A DNA stretch of 56,226 nucleotides from an uncultured Roseburia sp. (GCA_947174805.1 CAMWKH010000018.1:1-56226); one strand, 5' to 3'. Counted from the stretch's first letter, positions 1-8,460 are shown. A program made the numbers and translations. The notes: a model not told the origin generated them from the sequence alone.

Positions 1-62
1 AAGTTTGTTGTAATTTAATTTACCTCTTGACAAAAGTCACTTCATAACGGAGGGTGAGAAAT

Positions 63-266
63 TTGAAAGAGACCATAAAAACAGGAGGCGTGGGGAAAAG
101 CCCTGCCATTGAAAAAATCAACCGGCTGAATAAAATAACCAGCCGCATCCAGGCGGCTGGGGAGATGGAGAGAAAAGCCTTTCAGAAGGAAGAGGGAAGG
201 GCGAAGGAAGTGTGGGAAAAACGAAAAGGTATCGTGGAAGAATTTCATATTTCTTTTAAAAAGTAG
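63..266 (+). CDS. Small charged helical protein at head of Rhs/VgrG module
   Basis: About 67 residues, rich in Lys, Glu and Arg, with no membrane segment or signal peptide. It reads as one or two amphipathic helices. The frame is open from a GTG at 54, but that codon lies inside the ribosome binding site; the TTG at 63 sits 8 bases after GGAGGG and is the better start. It is the first gene of a tight + strand series (14 bp to the next gene) leading to the VgrG-like and Rhs genes, so an adaptor or chaperone role is possible. I do not recognise the family. Confidence 0.55.
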   Translation: MKETIKTGGVGKSPAIEKINRLNKITSRIQAAGEMERKAFQKEEGRAKEVWEKRKGIVEEFHISFKK

Positions 267-279
267 GAAAGGATGGGCA

Positions 280-843
280 ATGGAGAAAAAATTTTGCAGG
301 GGAAGGGATACGAAAGTGCTGTTTTCCCAGGATACGGAAGGATGCGTGCAGGATTCTGTGAGCACGGTTTTATGGATATGGGGGGATGGGAAATGCTCCA
401 TGGAGCTGCCGGAAGGATTTCAGGAGATGGAGGAGCGCAATAAGGAAGAGATATACCCTTACGAGGAGAGGCCGGAGATTATTTTGGAGGATTTCCAGGA
501 AGATGTTCAGATAACGGTGCAGTTTTTTGAGAAAGAGTTAAAAGAAGCGGAAGTAAGGGATGCGCTATCCCAGGTTTTTAAGCTGACAGAAGAGTCTTTT
601 CCAGAATATAAAACGTCCCCGGAATATCTCTGGGAAGAGGCAGGAGTTCCCATTGGGTGGTTTCTCTTAACGATGGAAGATTTGGAGAAAGAACATGTAA
701 AGGCAGTTTTTTCTTTGGAGGAGCGTATGATGCTGTTTACCTTAACGTATCCTGTGGAGAATAATTTTAAATGGCGTCCCCTCTTTAAGTACATATTTTC
801 TACCATAAAAAAAGCAGGGAAAAGAATGGAGGGATTAAGATGA
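280..843 (+). CDS. Acidic DcrB/DUF1795-like protein, possible Rhs/VgrG chaperone (copy 1)
   Basis: A soluble, acidic protein of 187 residues with no signal peptide. Near residue 45 it has a segment of the form LPEGFQEME, followed by an ERPEIIL strand and alternating beta/helix character. The next gene has the matching pattern (IPRDFSRME, then RPPVLF), so the two look like diverged tandem paralogues. This layout recalls the DcrB/DUF1795 fold of EagR chaperones, which bind the N terminus of Rhs effectors in Gram-negative bacteria; the assignment is an inference from pattern and location. It ends in a 4-base ATGA overlap with the paralogue, which suggests translational coupling. Confidence 0.6.
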   Translation: MEKKFCRGRDTKVLFSQDTEGCVQDSVSTVLWIWGDGKCSMELPEGFQEMEERNKEEIYPYEERPEIILEDFQEDVQITVQFFEKELKEAEVRDALSQVFKLTEESFPEYKTSPEYLWEEAGVPIGWFLLTMEDLEKEHVKAVFSLEERMMLFTLTYPVENNFKWRPLFKYIFSTIKKAGKRMEGLR

Positions 844-1388
844 GAGATATTTGTAATGAGGATTTTGACAGTTTTTTTCTCAGGGTAAACAGGCTTTTGG
901 AGATGGAGGAGGAAGTTTTCCAGGGGGAAGATACGGATTTTGAGATGGGATTTTCCATACAGATTCCCCGGGATTTTTCCAGGATGGAGAAAGAGGAAGC
1001 GGAAAACGTTTTTTGGTCTAAAAATCGTCCGCCGGTTTTATTTGCCAGGGCTGGAAGAAATGAAGGGATTACATTTCAGATACTATCCGGGGCAGAGGAC
1101 AGGGAACCGGAAGACTGGGGGAGAAGAGCAAAGGAGCTGCTTAACCAGGGGGACCGCCGCACGGTTTTTTATGGTGATGGAAATGAAGGAAAAACATACT
1201 GGATGGAGTATAAAAGTTTTGCGGCAAGAGAGAGAATCTACAATATTCTTTTTCTGTTTCAAGTGGGAAAGGATATGATTATGGGTACATTTTACTGTCT
1301 GTTTCAGGATTACCAGATTTGGCGTTCCAGGATATTACAAATGCTGCATACTATAAGAACGGAGGAAAATACAGATGAGGGAATATAA
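840..1388 (+). CDS. Acidic DcrB/DUF1795-like protein, possible Rhs/VgrG chaperone (copy 2)
   Basis: A soluble protein of 182 residues starting in an ATGA overlap with the previous gene. It contains IPRDFSRME near residue 37 and RPPVLFARAG shortly after, mirroring the neighbouring paralogue. The C-terminal half alternates predicted strands and a final helix. It overlaps the start of the VgrG-like gene by 14 bases, so the three are almost certainly co-translated. The likely role is as a folding partner or loader for the spike or Rhs protein, by analogy with EagR proteins; this is inference. Family membership could not be confirmed by eye. Confidence 0.6.
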   Translation: MRDICNEDFDSFFLRVNRLLEMEEEVFQGEDTDFEMGFSIQIPRDFSRMEKEEAENVFWSKNRPPVLFARAGRNEGITFQILSGAEDREPEDWGRRAKELLNQGDRRTVFYGDGNEGKTYWMEYKSFAARERIYNILFLFQVGKDMIMGTFYCLFQDYQIWRSRILQMLHTIRTEENTDEGI

Positions 1389-2772
1389 TGTAAAAGCTGC
1401 ACCCATTTCATTTCTTACAATCTTAGATATAAAGAAAGAAGAGGAATTAAACTGTCACGGAAAAATGACAATGACGGGTTACATCAGTGATGATGAAGAG
1501 GAAGAATGCCTAAAGATTTTAAGGGGAGATGTGTGGGAAAAAATTGAGGCAGTGGGAGAAAAAGGTGATACGGAAATTTTGTTCTGGGGTCTGGTAACAG
1601 ATTTTTCCATAGAAAGAATCAATGACCAGAAAAAAATGACTTTGGAAATTACCACGGGAAGCTGTCTTTTGGACAGAGAGGTACATATGCGGTCTTTTCA
1701 AAATCAAAACATGACGTATAAGGAGATATTCCGGCAGATTTGTGGGGAATACGAGGTTGATATTATTTTTGAGAGTTCCCTGGAAGATAAAACAGGACAA
1801 TTGGTATTACAGTATGCGGAGACAGACTGGGAATTTTTTAAAAGGCTTTCCAGCAGGAAAAATAAATTTCTTGTGCCGGAATCAAAAATGCGTGGAACAC
1901 GCCTGTTCTACGGTTTGCCCAGGGGGAAGAAGATTGATTTTTCAAATAATTGGGATTATAAAATGCAGAAAGACCTCGCTGGTTTTTATCGGAAAAAGAG
2001 CAATGGAATTTTAGATATCAGCGAGTCAGATTGTCTGGCTTTTATTTTCCAGGTAAGAGAAAACTATAGGATTGGCGATTATATGGAGTTTCAGGGAATA
2101 CAATTTTATATTTATAAAATTATCTCAAAATATATCAAAGGAGAAATGATCCATGAGTATTATTTAATGCAGGAAAAGGGGCTGGCTGTACCTGGCGATA
2201 TGCTGAAAAATGCCGCCGGGTGTTCTTTGGACGCCATGGTAAAAGAAGTGAAAGAGGATAAGGTGCAGGTAGAGATTCTCTCAGATGAAAATAAGCAGCA
2301 GGAAATTAATATTTTTTATCCCTATGCCACTGTCTACTCCACCCCGGACGGAACGGGATGGTACTGTATGCCGGAACCGGGGGATATGGTAAGGCTTACC
2401 ATTCCGGGAAAACAGGAAGGGGAGGCTTTTGTCACCAGTTCCGTCCATGTGGAGACAGAGAGCCCGGACAGGAAAGACCCGGATTTTAAGGTGCTTAAGA
2501 CCAAGTACCAAAAGGAAGTCCGGTTTACCCCCAACAGCATTGTGATAACCAATAATCAGGGAACAAGGATTGAGCTGACGGATAAGGAAGGGATACATTT
2601 GATAAGCGCCCATTCTGTTGTATTGGAAGCGGCGGAGGATGTGACAATTTCCAGCGATAAGGGCTCCCTTATTGCTGCGGGGACAACCTCTGTTGTGTTG
2701 AAGCAAAAGGGGACGAGTATAACCTTGGATAAAGGGATTTCCTTTACAGGGGGGGAACTTAGGGTGCAGTAG
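1375..2772 (+). CDS. VgrG-like / phage late control D family spike protein
   Basis: A protein of 465 residues with the architecture of contractile-injection spike proteins. Residues 1 to about 240 resemble the phage gpD-like region (an LQYAETDWEFFKRL motif near 143-156). Residues about 275-360 form a gp5/OB-like domain (MPEPGDMVRLTIPG). The C-terminal 90 residues are a repetitive beta-helix-like needle (short strands such as TRIELTDKEG, VTISSDKGSLI and TSITLDKG). In T6SS and phage tails such proteins trimerise and carry a PAAR tip and effector. A PAAR-like/Rhs gene follows directly, as expected for spike and cargo, but no sheath, tube or baseplate gene is in view. Confidence 0.82.
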   Translation: MREYNVKAAPISFLTILDIKKEEELNCHGKMTMTGYISDDEEEECLKILRGDVWEKIEAVGEKGDTEILFWGLVTDFSIERINDQKKMTLEITTGSCLLDREVHMRSFQNQNMTYKEIFRQICGEYEVDIIFESSLEDKTGQLVLQYAETDWEFFKRLSSRKNKFLVPESKMRGTRLFYGLPRGKKIDFSNNWDYKMQKDLAGFYRKKSNGILDISESDCLAFIFQVRENYRIGDYMEFQGIQFYIYKIISKYIKGEMIHEYYLMQEKGLAVPGDMLKNAAGCSLDAMVKEVKEDKVQVEILSDENKQQEINIFYPYATVYSTPDGTGWYCMPEPGDMVRLTIPGKQEGEAFVTSSVHVETESPDRKDPDFKVLKTKYQKEVRFTPNSIVITNNQGTRIELTDKEGIHLISAHSVVLEAAEDVTISSDKGSLIAAGTTSVVLKQKGTSITLDKGISFTGGELRVQ

Positions 2773-2799
2773 GTTTCGGATAAGGAGGAAGGGCAGAAG

Positions 2800-3075
2800 A
2801 TGGGAAAAGATTATTTGGTAAATGGTGCGAAGTTAGTTTGTATCTGCGGAAGTAAAATCGGGAAATTAAAAATTCCAAAAGGGCATGGGGATGCCAGCAA
2901 AAAAAAGAAAAAGGCACTTTGTAAAAGAGGGGGGCTGATTATGCCCGTTACGTCAAGGCAGGGATTTGATAAAAGGATAAATTGGGAAGTTTTTTTGCGG
3001 AGACTTCTGAAAATGCAGCGTTGGGCTTTGGGAAAAAATTTGATGTGCAATATTTTTGGTCAGGATCCCATATAA
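2800..3075 (+). CDS. PAAR-like (DUF4280) N terminus of a disrupted Rhs gene
   Basis: The first ~30 residues match the start of DUF4280 PAAR-like proteins: VNGAKLVCICGSK followed by L-I-P-K-G-H-G. The rest of the frame is low-complexity Lys-rich or out of frame. Around 2990-3090 a different frame encodes an ALGFGKKFDVQYFW-like stretch typical of the entry to an Rhs barrel. Most of the PAAR fold and the Rhs N-terminal linker are therefore missing or shifted, and this is the broken 5' part of a once larger PAAR-Rhs gene. Start ATG with AAGGAGGAAG upstream. The short peptide may still be made but is probably non-functional. Confidence 0.55.
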   Translation: MGKDYLVNGAKLVCICGSKIGKLKIPKGHGDASKKKKKALCKRGGLIMPVTSRQGFDKRINWEVFLRRLLKMQRWALGKNLMCNIFGQDPI

Positions 3076-3679
3076 CGAGGAAGGAAAATTGATTTGTGTC
3101 TGTGACCACACAGGCAGGGAAGTGTGTTTGCGGTACAGATATGGGAAGCGGTATCAGTTTGTAAATTCCTGTGGATTTGTCTATACATACACGTATAATG
3201 AGAATGGAAAGTTAGAAAGTGTCATTACCCCAAGGGGAATTGTTAGGTTAAGGAATACATACGATAGCGCCGACCGTGTAATAAAGCAGGAAATGCCGGA
3301 GCAAATTATTTTTCCGGATAGAAGTTGCTTGTACATTGACCATGATGAAAAAGGAGATATCTTAAGTATAAGAAATTCTTATGGAACGATGGTAAGATAT
3401 GAGTATGATAATTTAAACAGGGTTAAGGCAGTGGTTAATGGAGAAGGAAATCGAATACAGTATGAATATGATGAAAGAAATAATTTATTGAAAATTATTC
3501 ATCCAGATGGAAATTTTAGAAGTTATACATATAATGAAAAGGGAAAGCCTGTACAGATCCAGGATTTTGATGGAGAAACAATTAACATAGAATATGATGT
3601 AATGGGGTTACCGGAAAAGCAATGTAATAAGGAAGGACGAGAGACAATAAAAATTTACGATAAAATGGGGAATAATTAG
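3056..3679 (+). pseudogene. Rhs YD-repeat fragment (middle part of disrupted Rhs gene)
   Basis: About 207 residues of classic Rhs/YD repeats (units such as YTYNENGKLESV, YEYDNLNRVKAV and YEYDERNNLLKI). These form the beta-cocoon that encloses the toxin in Rhs proteins. The frame has no credible start of its own and overlaps the end of the PAAR-like frame. It stops at 3679 because of a frameshift near 3675: the -1 frame continues as an ITDSIGN-type repeat, hits a further TAG near 3705, then continues in frame into the next fragment. Composition is AT-rich compared with the VgrG gene. Confidence 0.75.
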
Positions 3680-3758
3680 CAGTATAACTGACTCAATAGG
3701 CAATTAGCAAACTTTTTGTTACAATGATGCAGGGGAGCTGATTGAAGAAACTGATATC

Positions 3759-4181
3759 ATGGGAAATACTATCCAGTATGAATACAATTTACTGGGAAAA
3801 CTCTGTAAGGTTGTAGATGGGGTTGGGCGGATAACTAAGCATCTTTATCAACCTGGGGGAAGATTGGAAAAAAGTATTTATTCATCCGGCAGAGAGATAA
3901 CTTATGAATATGATCATCTTGATAGAATTAACAGAAAAGTATTTAGTGGAGGAAATTGTATATTTTATTTCTATGACAAAATGGGACGATTGTTCCAAAT
4001 TTTAAACAAGGAGGGGCAGAAATTATCCTATACATATGATGCATTGGGTCGTGTAACTGCTATAACGGATGCATTTGGAAATACAACCAGACATGCCTAT
4101 ACGTTAAACGGAAAATTACGAGAAGTTGTAGATACTTTGGGAAATCGACAGAATATATGTATAATGAAATGGATAAATTAG
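3759..4181 (+). pseudogene. Rhs YD-repeat fragment (second part)
   Basis: About 140 residues of YD repeats (IQYEYNLLGKLCKV, ITYEYDHLDRINRK, LSYTYDALGRVTAI). The reading frame actually begins upstream near 3720 (NDAGELIEETD), after the stop at about 3705. It terminates early at 4181 because of another frameshift: in the alternative frame the repeat EYMYNEMDKLVHV continues, and after one more shift DSAGREALYFYNGLGQR leads into the Rhs core. At least three separate lesions therefore separate this from a functional Rhs barrel. Confidence 0.75.
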
Positions 4182-4280
4182 TTCACGTGGGATAGTGCTG
4201 GACGAGAAGCTCTGTATTTTTATAACGGACTGGGTCAGCGTACAGGTAGGAAAACAGGAGATGTAGATGAACAATATTGG

Positions 4281-5411
4281 TTGGACTTGACAAAAAGATA
4301 TCATAATTTGTTGGGAATAAAAACTGCAGAAAAAGGACAAAAGTTTTATTGGGATTATAATGTAGCAGCTGTGGAAGATGAAGATAGTCTGCCATCCTAT
4401 TATTTACAAGATGAGTTGGGTAGTCCGTTGCATGTCTTATATGGTACAGCGAAAGGAGAATCTTATGGGTATGATGAATTTGGAAAAGATTTGTACCAAT
4501 CAGGGAAAAAGAGTACGTACAAAAAGCAATATAGTGAACAGGGAAAGAGACAACCTTTTGGTTATATAGGATATCGTTATGACAATGTTAGTGGTACATA
4601 TTTTGCTCAAGCAAGAGAATTTCAACCAAGAATAGGACGTTTTACTTCAGAAGATGCAGAGAGGGGAGAAATATGTTTTCCATATACATTAAATAGAAAT
4701 ATTTATTGTTGGAATAGGCCGTTGAATTTTGTGGATATGGATGGCATGAAACCGAAAAATCTAATTGAAGATTTTCTGACCCAACAAGAAGATGAGGAAA
4801 TGAAAAACCCACTTGAGATGTTTGTTCAAGACGAAGAAAGTTCATTCTTTCCGCATCTGCCGCTTCCGAGTGGTGGAGAAGATGTAAATTTTTCTATTGT
4901 AAATGAAGACTCTACAGAATCTGGTTTAAATTCATCGGACGTACTTTTTCCACATACAGAAATAGGTCCTTCTATAGGCCAAAGGACTATTATTAAGAAA
5001 AAAGATAATGTTGTTGATGTTGCTGTAGAAGTTGGTTGGGGCTTATATGCCAGTTTTAATATAGAGGGTGTAGGAGGGAACGCTGGAGGAAAGGTATTTG
5101 TATCTGCAAATAATCAAGGAAAGTATTTTGGAACGAATGGCGTAGAGTTGTCTGCAGGCGCAAATGCATTATTTGTGGGTGGAAGCGCAGGATATAAATA
5201 TGAAGCATATCAAGATTTGGATATGATAAAAGAAGAGGGATGGTTTTTGGAAGGCAGCCTGTTTAATATTACGGAAGAAAATGGAGATATGATTTTTAGT
5301 TTTGGAGGGAGCCTTTATTTTGTGCTTGGTGGTGGTGTAAACGTAGATATTAATTTAAGTGAGGCTAGGAGAAGAATTGAGAAATGGTTAAAAGATTCAG
5401 ATAAGTGTTAG
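4281..5411 (+). CDS. Rhs core domain with C-terminal polymorphic toxin-like domain
   Basis: A 376-residue open frame (open upstream to about 4192). Residues 40-155 are the conserved Rhs core: LQDELGSPLHVL, YDEFG, PFGYIGYRYD, YFAQAREFQPRIGRFTSED and a final NFVDMDG boundary. After residue ~155 comes a unique tail of about 220 residues that is glycine-rich and beta-prone from residue 250 on, with no recognised catalytic motif; I cannot name the toxin activity. Such core-plus-tail pieces can be orphan tips left by recombination. The likely immunity gene follows by 15 bp. Weak start (TTG), so expression on its own is uncertain. Confidence 0.7.
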   Translation: MDLTKRYHNLLGIKTAEKGQKFYWDYNVAAVEDEDSLPSYYLQDELGSPLHVLYGTAKGESYGYDEFGKDLYQSGKKSTYKKQYSEQGKRQPFGYIGYRYDNVSGTYFAQAREFQPRIGRFTSEDAERGEICFPYTLNRNIYCWNRPLNFVDMDGMKPKNLIEDFLTQQEDEEMKNPLEMFVQDEESSFFPHLPLPSGGEDVNFSIVNEDSTESGLNSSDVLFPHTEIGPSIGQRTIIKKKDNVVDVAVEVGWGLYASFNIEGVGGNAGGKVFVSANNQGKYFGTNGVELSAGANALFVGGSAGYKYEAYQDLDMIKEEGWFLEGSLFNITEENGDMIFSFGGSLYFVLGGGVNVDINLSEARRRIEKWLKDSDKC

Positions 5412-5426
5412 AGGGAGGAGAATATT

Positions 5427-6095
5427 TTGAAAGATATAAGATGGTTAATAAAGTTATTACGTGACAATCCAAGATATGGTGCGGCAATCATATTTTTCTC
5501 AACATGTATTTTTCCGATGGTTTCTGCCGGGATAATGATATTGGTGGGATGGATATACATAAATACAATAGAGATACAATTTGAGTATTTAGGCAAAGAG
5601 TATTATAACGCAGACGAGTCTGTAAATGCGGATGTAACAAGTGCTGTTTATGGAGGAGCAGGTTATAATTATTGGGCTTATGTAGCAGACAGTGAGGAAG
5701 AGTATTGTCTGGAATATGGTCAATCAGGAATGAGCCATGATCTATATAAACAGGTAGATTTTAGTAATTATATCATGGTTATGAGTGTAAACAGGCCGAT
5801 TACGGCAATCAGAATATTGAAAAATTTCTCTGTATTTGAAGATGAGGTTGTCAGCTTCTATCCACAATATGTATTTGCCAGAAAAGAAGAGAAAAATATG
5901 GTCTATTATTACAAAATATATCGTGTGGATACAGTATATCATAGATGTGGAGAAGAAAGAATAAGCAGATTGAAATTATTCAGGGAACCATATTCGGAGC
6001 GAAATAGCGGTAAAAGTCCTAAAACGGAGCCGATAATTGAATTTCCTGTTTTTAAAAAGTGGAAATGGGCATTTGATTTGTTTAATCATAGTTGA
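5427..6095 (+). CDS. Single-pass membrane protein, candidate immunity protein
   Basis: 222 residues with one clear membrane segment (about residues 20-45) and a long extracytoplasmic or soluble C-terminal part with many Tyr, Glu and Lys. TTG start, 6 bases after GGGAGGAG. It begins 15 bp after the Rhs C-terminal frame and shares its AT-rich composition. In polymorphic toxin loci the gene directly after the toxin is usually the immunity gene, and a membrane-anchored immunity protein would fit a toxin acting at or outside the membrane. This is inference from position; no family recognised. Confidence 0.6.
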   Translation: MKDIRWLIKLLRDNPRYGAAIIFFSTCIFPMVSAGIMILVGWIYINTIEIQFEYLGKEYYNADESVNADVTSAVYGGAGYNYWAYVADSEEEYCLEYGQSGMSHDLYKQVDFSNYIMVMSVNRPITAIRILKNFSVFEDEVVSFYPQYVFARKEEKNMVYYYKIYRVDTVYHRCGEERISRLKLFREPYSERNSGKSPKTEPIIEFPVFKKWKWAFDLFNHS

Positions 6096-6114
6096 TAGGA
6101 AGGTGGAGAAGTAA

Positions 6115-6522
6115 ATGAAGCGTTTTTGGGCAGCAGCAGTAGATTTTGTATTAGGTTTTATTTTGAGTATGGTGCTATTTTGTCTGATAATTTCTTGTTG
6201 GAAGTCATTGCGTATTTGGATGGGTGTTGATTGGCGGAGTAATGTGAGCTTTTCTGTGATGGTAATGTTGTTTTTAATATTATTTTTATTGGTAAGCTTT
6301 TTATATTCCGTATTTTTTGACTATGTTTTTAAAGGGAAAACTTTGGGGAAAAAGTTAGTGGGATTTAGGGCTTGTCCAGATATGGAAATAAAAAGTTCTA
6401 AGTGGATGATAAAACATGCATTGGTTAGAACGGTTGCATCATTGTTTTATGTGATAACAGCATCATATTATCTTGTAACAAATAAAATGATATATGATGA
6501 AGTGATTGGAAATCGGAGGTAG
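6115..6522 (+). CDS. RDD family membrane protein
   Basis: 135 residues with three hydrophobic segments (about 10-30, 42-65 and 107-125). The first helix begins MKRFWAAAVDF, the hallmark RDD-type start (an Arg and an Asp in the first helix). A GKTLGKKLVGF motif near residue 77 is the conserved inter-helix loop of the RDD family (PF06271). RDD proteins are small polytopic membrane proteins, some linked to ion or solute transport; the exact function is unknown. It lies 20 bp after the candidate immunity gene, and the next gene has two further RDD units. Confidence 0.8.
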   Translation: MKRFWAAAVDFVLGFILSMVLFCLIISCWKSLRIWMGVDWRSNVSFSVMVMLFLILFLLVSFLYSVFFDYVFKGKTLGKKLVGFRACPDMEIKSSKWMIKHALVRTVASLFYVITASYYLVTNKMIYDEVIGNRR

Positions 6523-6525
6523 AAA

Positions 6526-7364
6526 ATGAAGCGTTTAGGGCGGCAGTAATTGATTTTATCATTTGTTACATATTAAGTAAAATACTTATCGGGTGGATTT
6601 GGGAAATATTAGAGGGGATACATGGGGCAGATTTACAGAGTCTGTCTAGGATGACGGTTAGGGGAATAAAATTTGTAATTTCTTTTTCTTCGTATTTTTT
6701 CTATTCTTTCCTGTTTGACCGTCTGTCCCGGGGAAACACACCTGGCAGGGACATGGTGGGATGCAGATTTGCATCTGCAGGGGAGTTGGAGGATAATTGG
6801 ATTTTAAAACATTCCTTTTTCAAAACAATTGCAGCAAAACTTTGGTTTCTGACAGTATTTTACTATTTTATTACCTCTAAAATGCCCTATGACGGGCCGC
6901 TTGGGATTGGGGGAGAAAGGGGGGTGATACATTTTGCGGAAAAGGAAAACAGAAAGGGGCAGTACGCAGGAAAAAGGATTTTGGCAATGCTTATAGATGT
7001 GGGGATTCTGATGTTTATTTTAATGTTTGCGGCTTTGGCGATTGCCGGTTATACATTTATAGTTACCGGGGGAAGACAGGCGAATATACGCATCAGCTTG
7101 ACAGGAATGTATGGGATGTTTTGTTATTTTGGATATTTCTTTGTTGTGGAACTTATTTTCTGGGGAAGCAGCGTTGGGAAAAAAATCATGGGTATCCGTC
7201 TTTTTGCAGTGGGAGAGAAGACGGAAATTGGGATGATATTGGTGCACTCAATTTTAAAAGCGGTGTCTCTCTTTTTGTGGCCGATATCGCTGATTTATTG
7301 TCTGGTCACCGGCAGGATGTTTTATGATGAGTGGCTGAATTTAGAAACGGTGGAGGGGAGGTAG
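6526..7364 (+). pseudogene. Double RDD-domain membrane protein, frameshifted near its start
   Basis: The ATG at 6526 reads MKRLGRQ then stops at 6547-6549. Compared with the upstream paralogue (MKRFWAAAVDF), one T appears to be missing from the T-run at 6534-6536. In the shifted frame the protein continues as RAAVIDF and is open to 7364. It holds one RDD unit (loop GNTPGRDMVG) and a second complete unit after a short linker (helix start YAGKRILAMLIDVG, loop GSSVGKKIMG), about 280 residues in all. Without correction translation could begin only at the ATG at 6651, losing the first helix. It may be a real mutation or a homopolymer error. Composition becomes GC-richer after about 6.65 kb. Confidence 0.7.
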
Positions 7365-7369
7365 CATGT

Positions 7370-7954
7370 ATGGGCTATATTCTTGCACGGAGAGAAGAAT
7401 TGTTAAAAGAGGCAGAAGAGATTTACAGGGAAATCTTTAGGAAGAGCATTCTTTGCCTGGAAGAGAAGTATCATAGGGAGGGATATAAAAAATCTGTGAC
7501 AGAGGTTTTTACAAAGACGGCGAGGATGTGGAAAGAAAACTATGAAAACAAGGCGGCAAGCCTTGGAATCTGCACTTTATATACCAGTATTTTAAGGCGG
7601 ACATATGCCTATCGGATTGTTCTTTTGGGAGAGGGATTCTGGCTGACAAGGAATGCGGTGGAGCTTATGTGGGTGCCGGAAGGTATCCCGGAATTTTTTG
7701 AAAGGGATATTTCTTTTCTTATGAAAAAACTTAAGAGTATATATCCCAGGCTTTGCAGAGACGAGGAGACGGCGGTGCGTTTTTTGTGTGCGGAATACTG
7801 CCATGGGGCAGTGTATAAACTTTGTGCAGATTTTCTGGAAGAAATTTTAAAGGAGGAAGAATTTTTACAGTTGAGCAAAACGGAGGATTTCTTTGTCTTT
7901 TTTGGGGATTACAGAGGAGAAGGAGAAATACTTTACCGTGTAAATGAGAGATGA
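7370..7954 (+). CDS. Hypothetical protein of Rhs/VgrG locus
   Basis: About 194 residues, soluble and mainly alpha-helical, rich in Glu, Arg and aromatic residues, with no known motif. An in-frame GTG at 7331 would overlap the RDD gene by 34 bases. The ATG at 7370, 8 bases after GGAGGGGAGG, is preferred. Base composition matches the genes upstream of the Rhs repeats, not the AT-rich island, so it probably belongs to the conserved part of the module. The next gene overlaps its stop region, indicating one transcript. Function unknown. Confidence 0.65.
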   Translation: MGYILARREELLKEAEEIYREIFRKSILCLEEKYHREGYKKSVTEVFTKTARMWKENYENKAASLGICTLYTSILRRTYAYRIVLLGEGFWLTRNAVELMWVPEGIPEFFERDISFLMKKLKSIYPRLCRDEETAVRFLCAEYCHGAVYKLCADFLEEILKEEEFLQLSKTEDFFVFFGDYRGEGEILYRVNER

Positions 7955-7974
7955 ATTGTAGCAGGAGAGAAGAG

Positions 7975-8403
7975 ATGGAATATTTTACCTTAACTTCCCA
8001 GAAGGGGAATCCCGTGCCCCAGATACAAAACTGGTACGGAAAAATGGATGTGAGAAAGCTAAACAGAAATGAGTATGAAGAACTGCCCCGTTTTGTTCTT
8101 TTGGATATGAAAACCGGAATGGATGTGTATTTCCCGGATATTATCACAGAGCCGTTCTTTTTGGTATCCAAGGAAGCTTTGGAAGTGATTCGAATGTATG
8201 AAACGGACATGCCTTTTCTGCTTTTTGCACTGTTTGATACCGAAAAGGAGGAAAGTAAATCATATTACTGTCCAATACTGGAAACAGACAACAAAAAAGC
8301 TGCCATCTACCGTAAAATGCCGGAGAATGAGATAAAAATTCGGCTGGATTTGGCGGAGAGCCTGCTTATAAGGGGGGCAGGAGGGATGGAGCTTAGAAGT
8401 TAG
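7975..8403 (+). CDS. Hypothetical protein of Rhs/VgrG locus
   Basis: About 142 residues, soluble, starting MEYFTLTSQ. The frame is open from an ATG at 7951 but the ATG at 7975 has an AGGAG 7 bases upstream. It carries a pattern of short strands and a helix (FVLLDMKTG, YFPDIITEPFFLVSKEA) reminiscent of immunity or accessory proteins in which a 'lives at position X, dies at position Y' scaffold follows Rhs loci, but I cannot assign it to a family. It is the last gene of the + strand module. A hairpin follows at 8434-8460. Confidence 0.6.
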   Translation: MEYFTLTSQKGNPVPQIQNWYGKMDVRKLNRNEYEELPRFVLLDMKTGMDVYFPDIITEPFFLVSKEALEVIRMYETDMPFLLFALFDTEKEESKSYYCPILETDNKKAAIYRKMPENEIKIRLDLAESLLIRGAGGMELRS

Positions 8404-8433
8404 TAGAAAGGGGTAATATTTTCAACAAGATGG

Positions 8434-8460
8434 AAAAGGGAATGCCAAGAGCATTCCCTA
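8434..8460 (-). terminator. Intrinsic terminator of the small minus-strand gene
   Basis: GGGAATGC (8438-8445), loop CAAGA, GCATTCCC (8451-8458). Read on the minus strand the stem is followed by TTTTCC. The stop codon of the minus-strand gene (8458-8460) overlaps the stem. On the + strand the stem is followed by TAAAACC, so it is a poor terminator for the Rhs module. Confidence 0.7.

Noticed and set aside
1..8403. A complete type VI or phage-tail operon
   Set aside because: No sheath, tube, baseplate or ATPase gene is visible; only spike, PAAR-like and Rhs parts are present.
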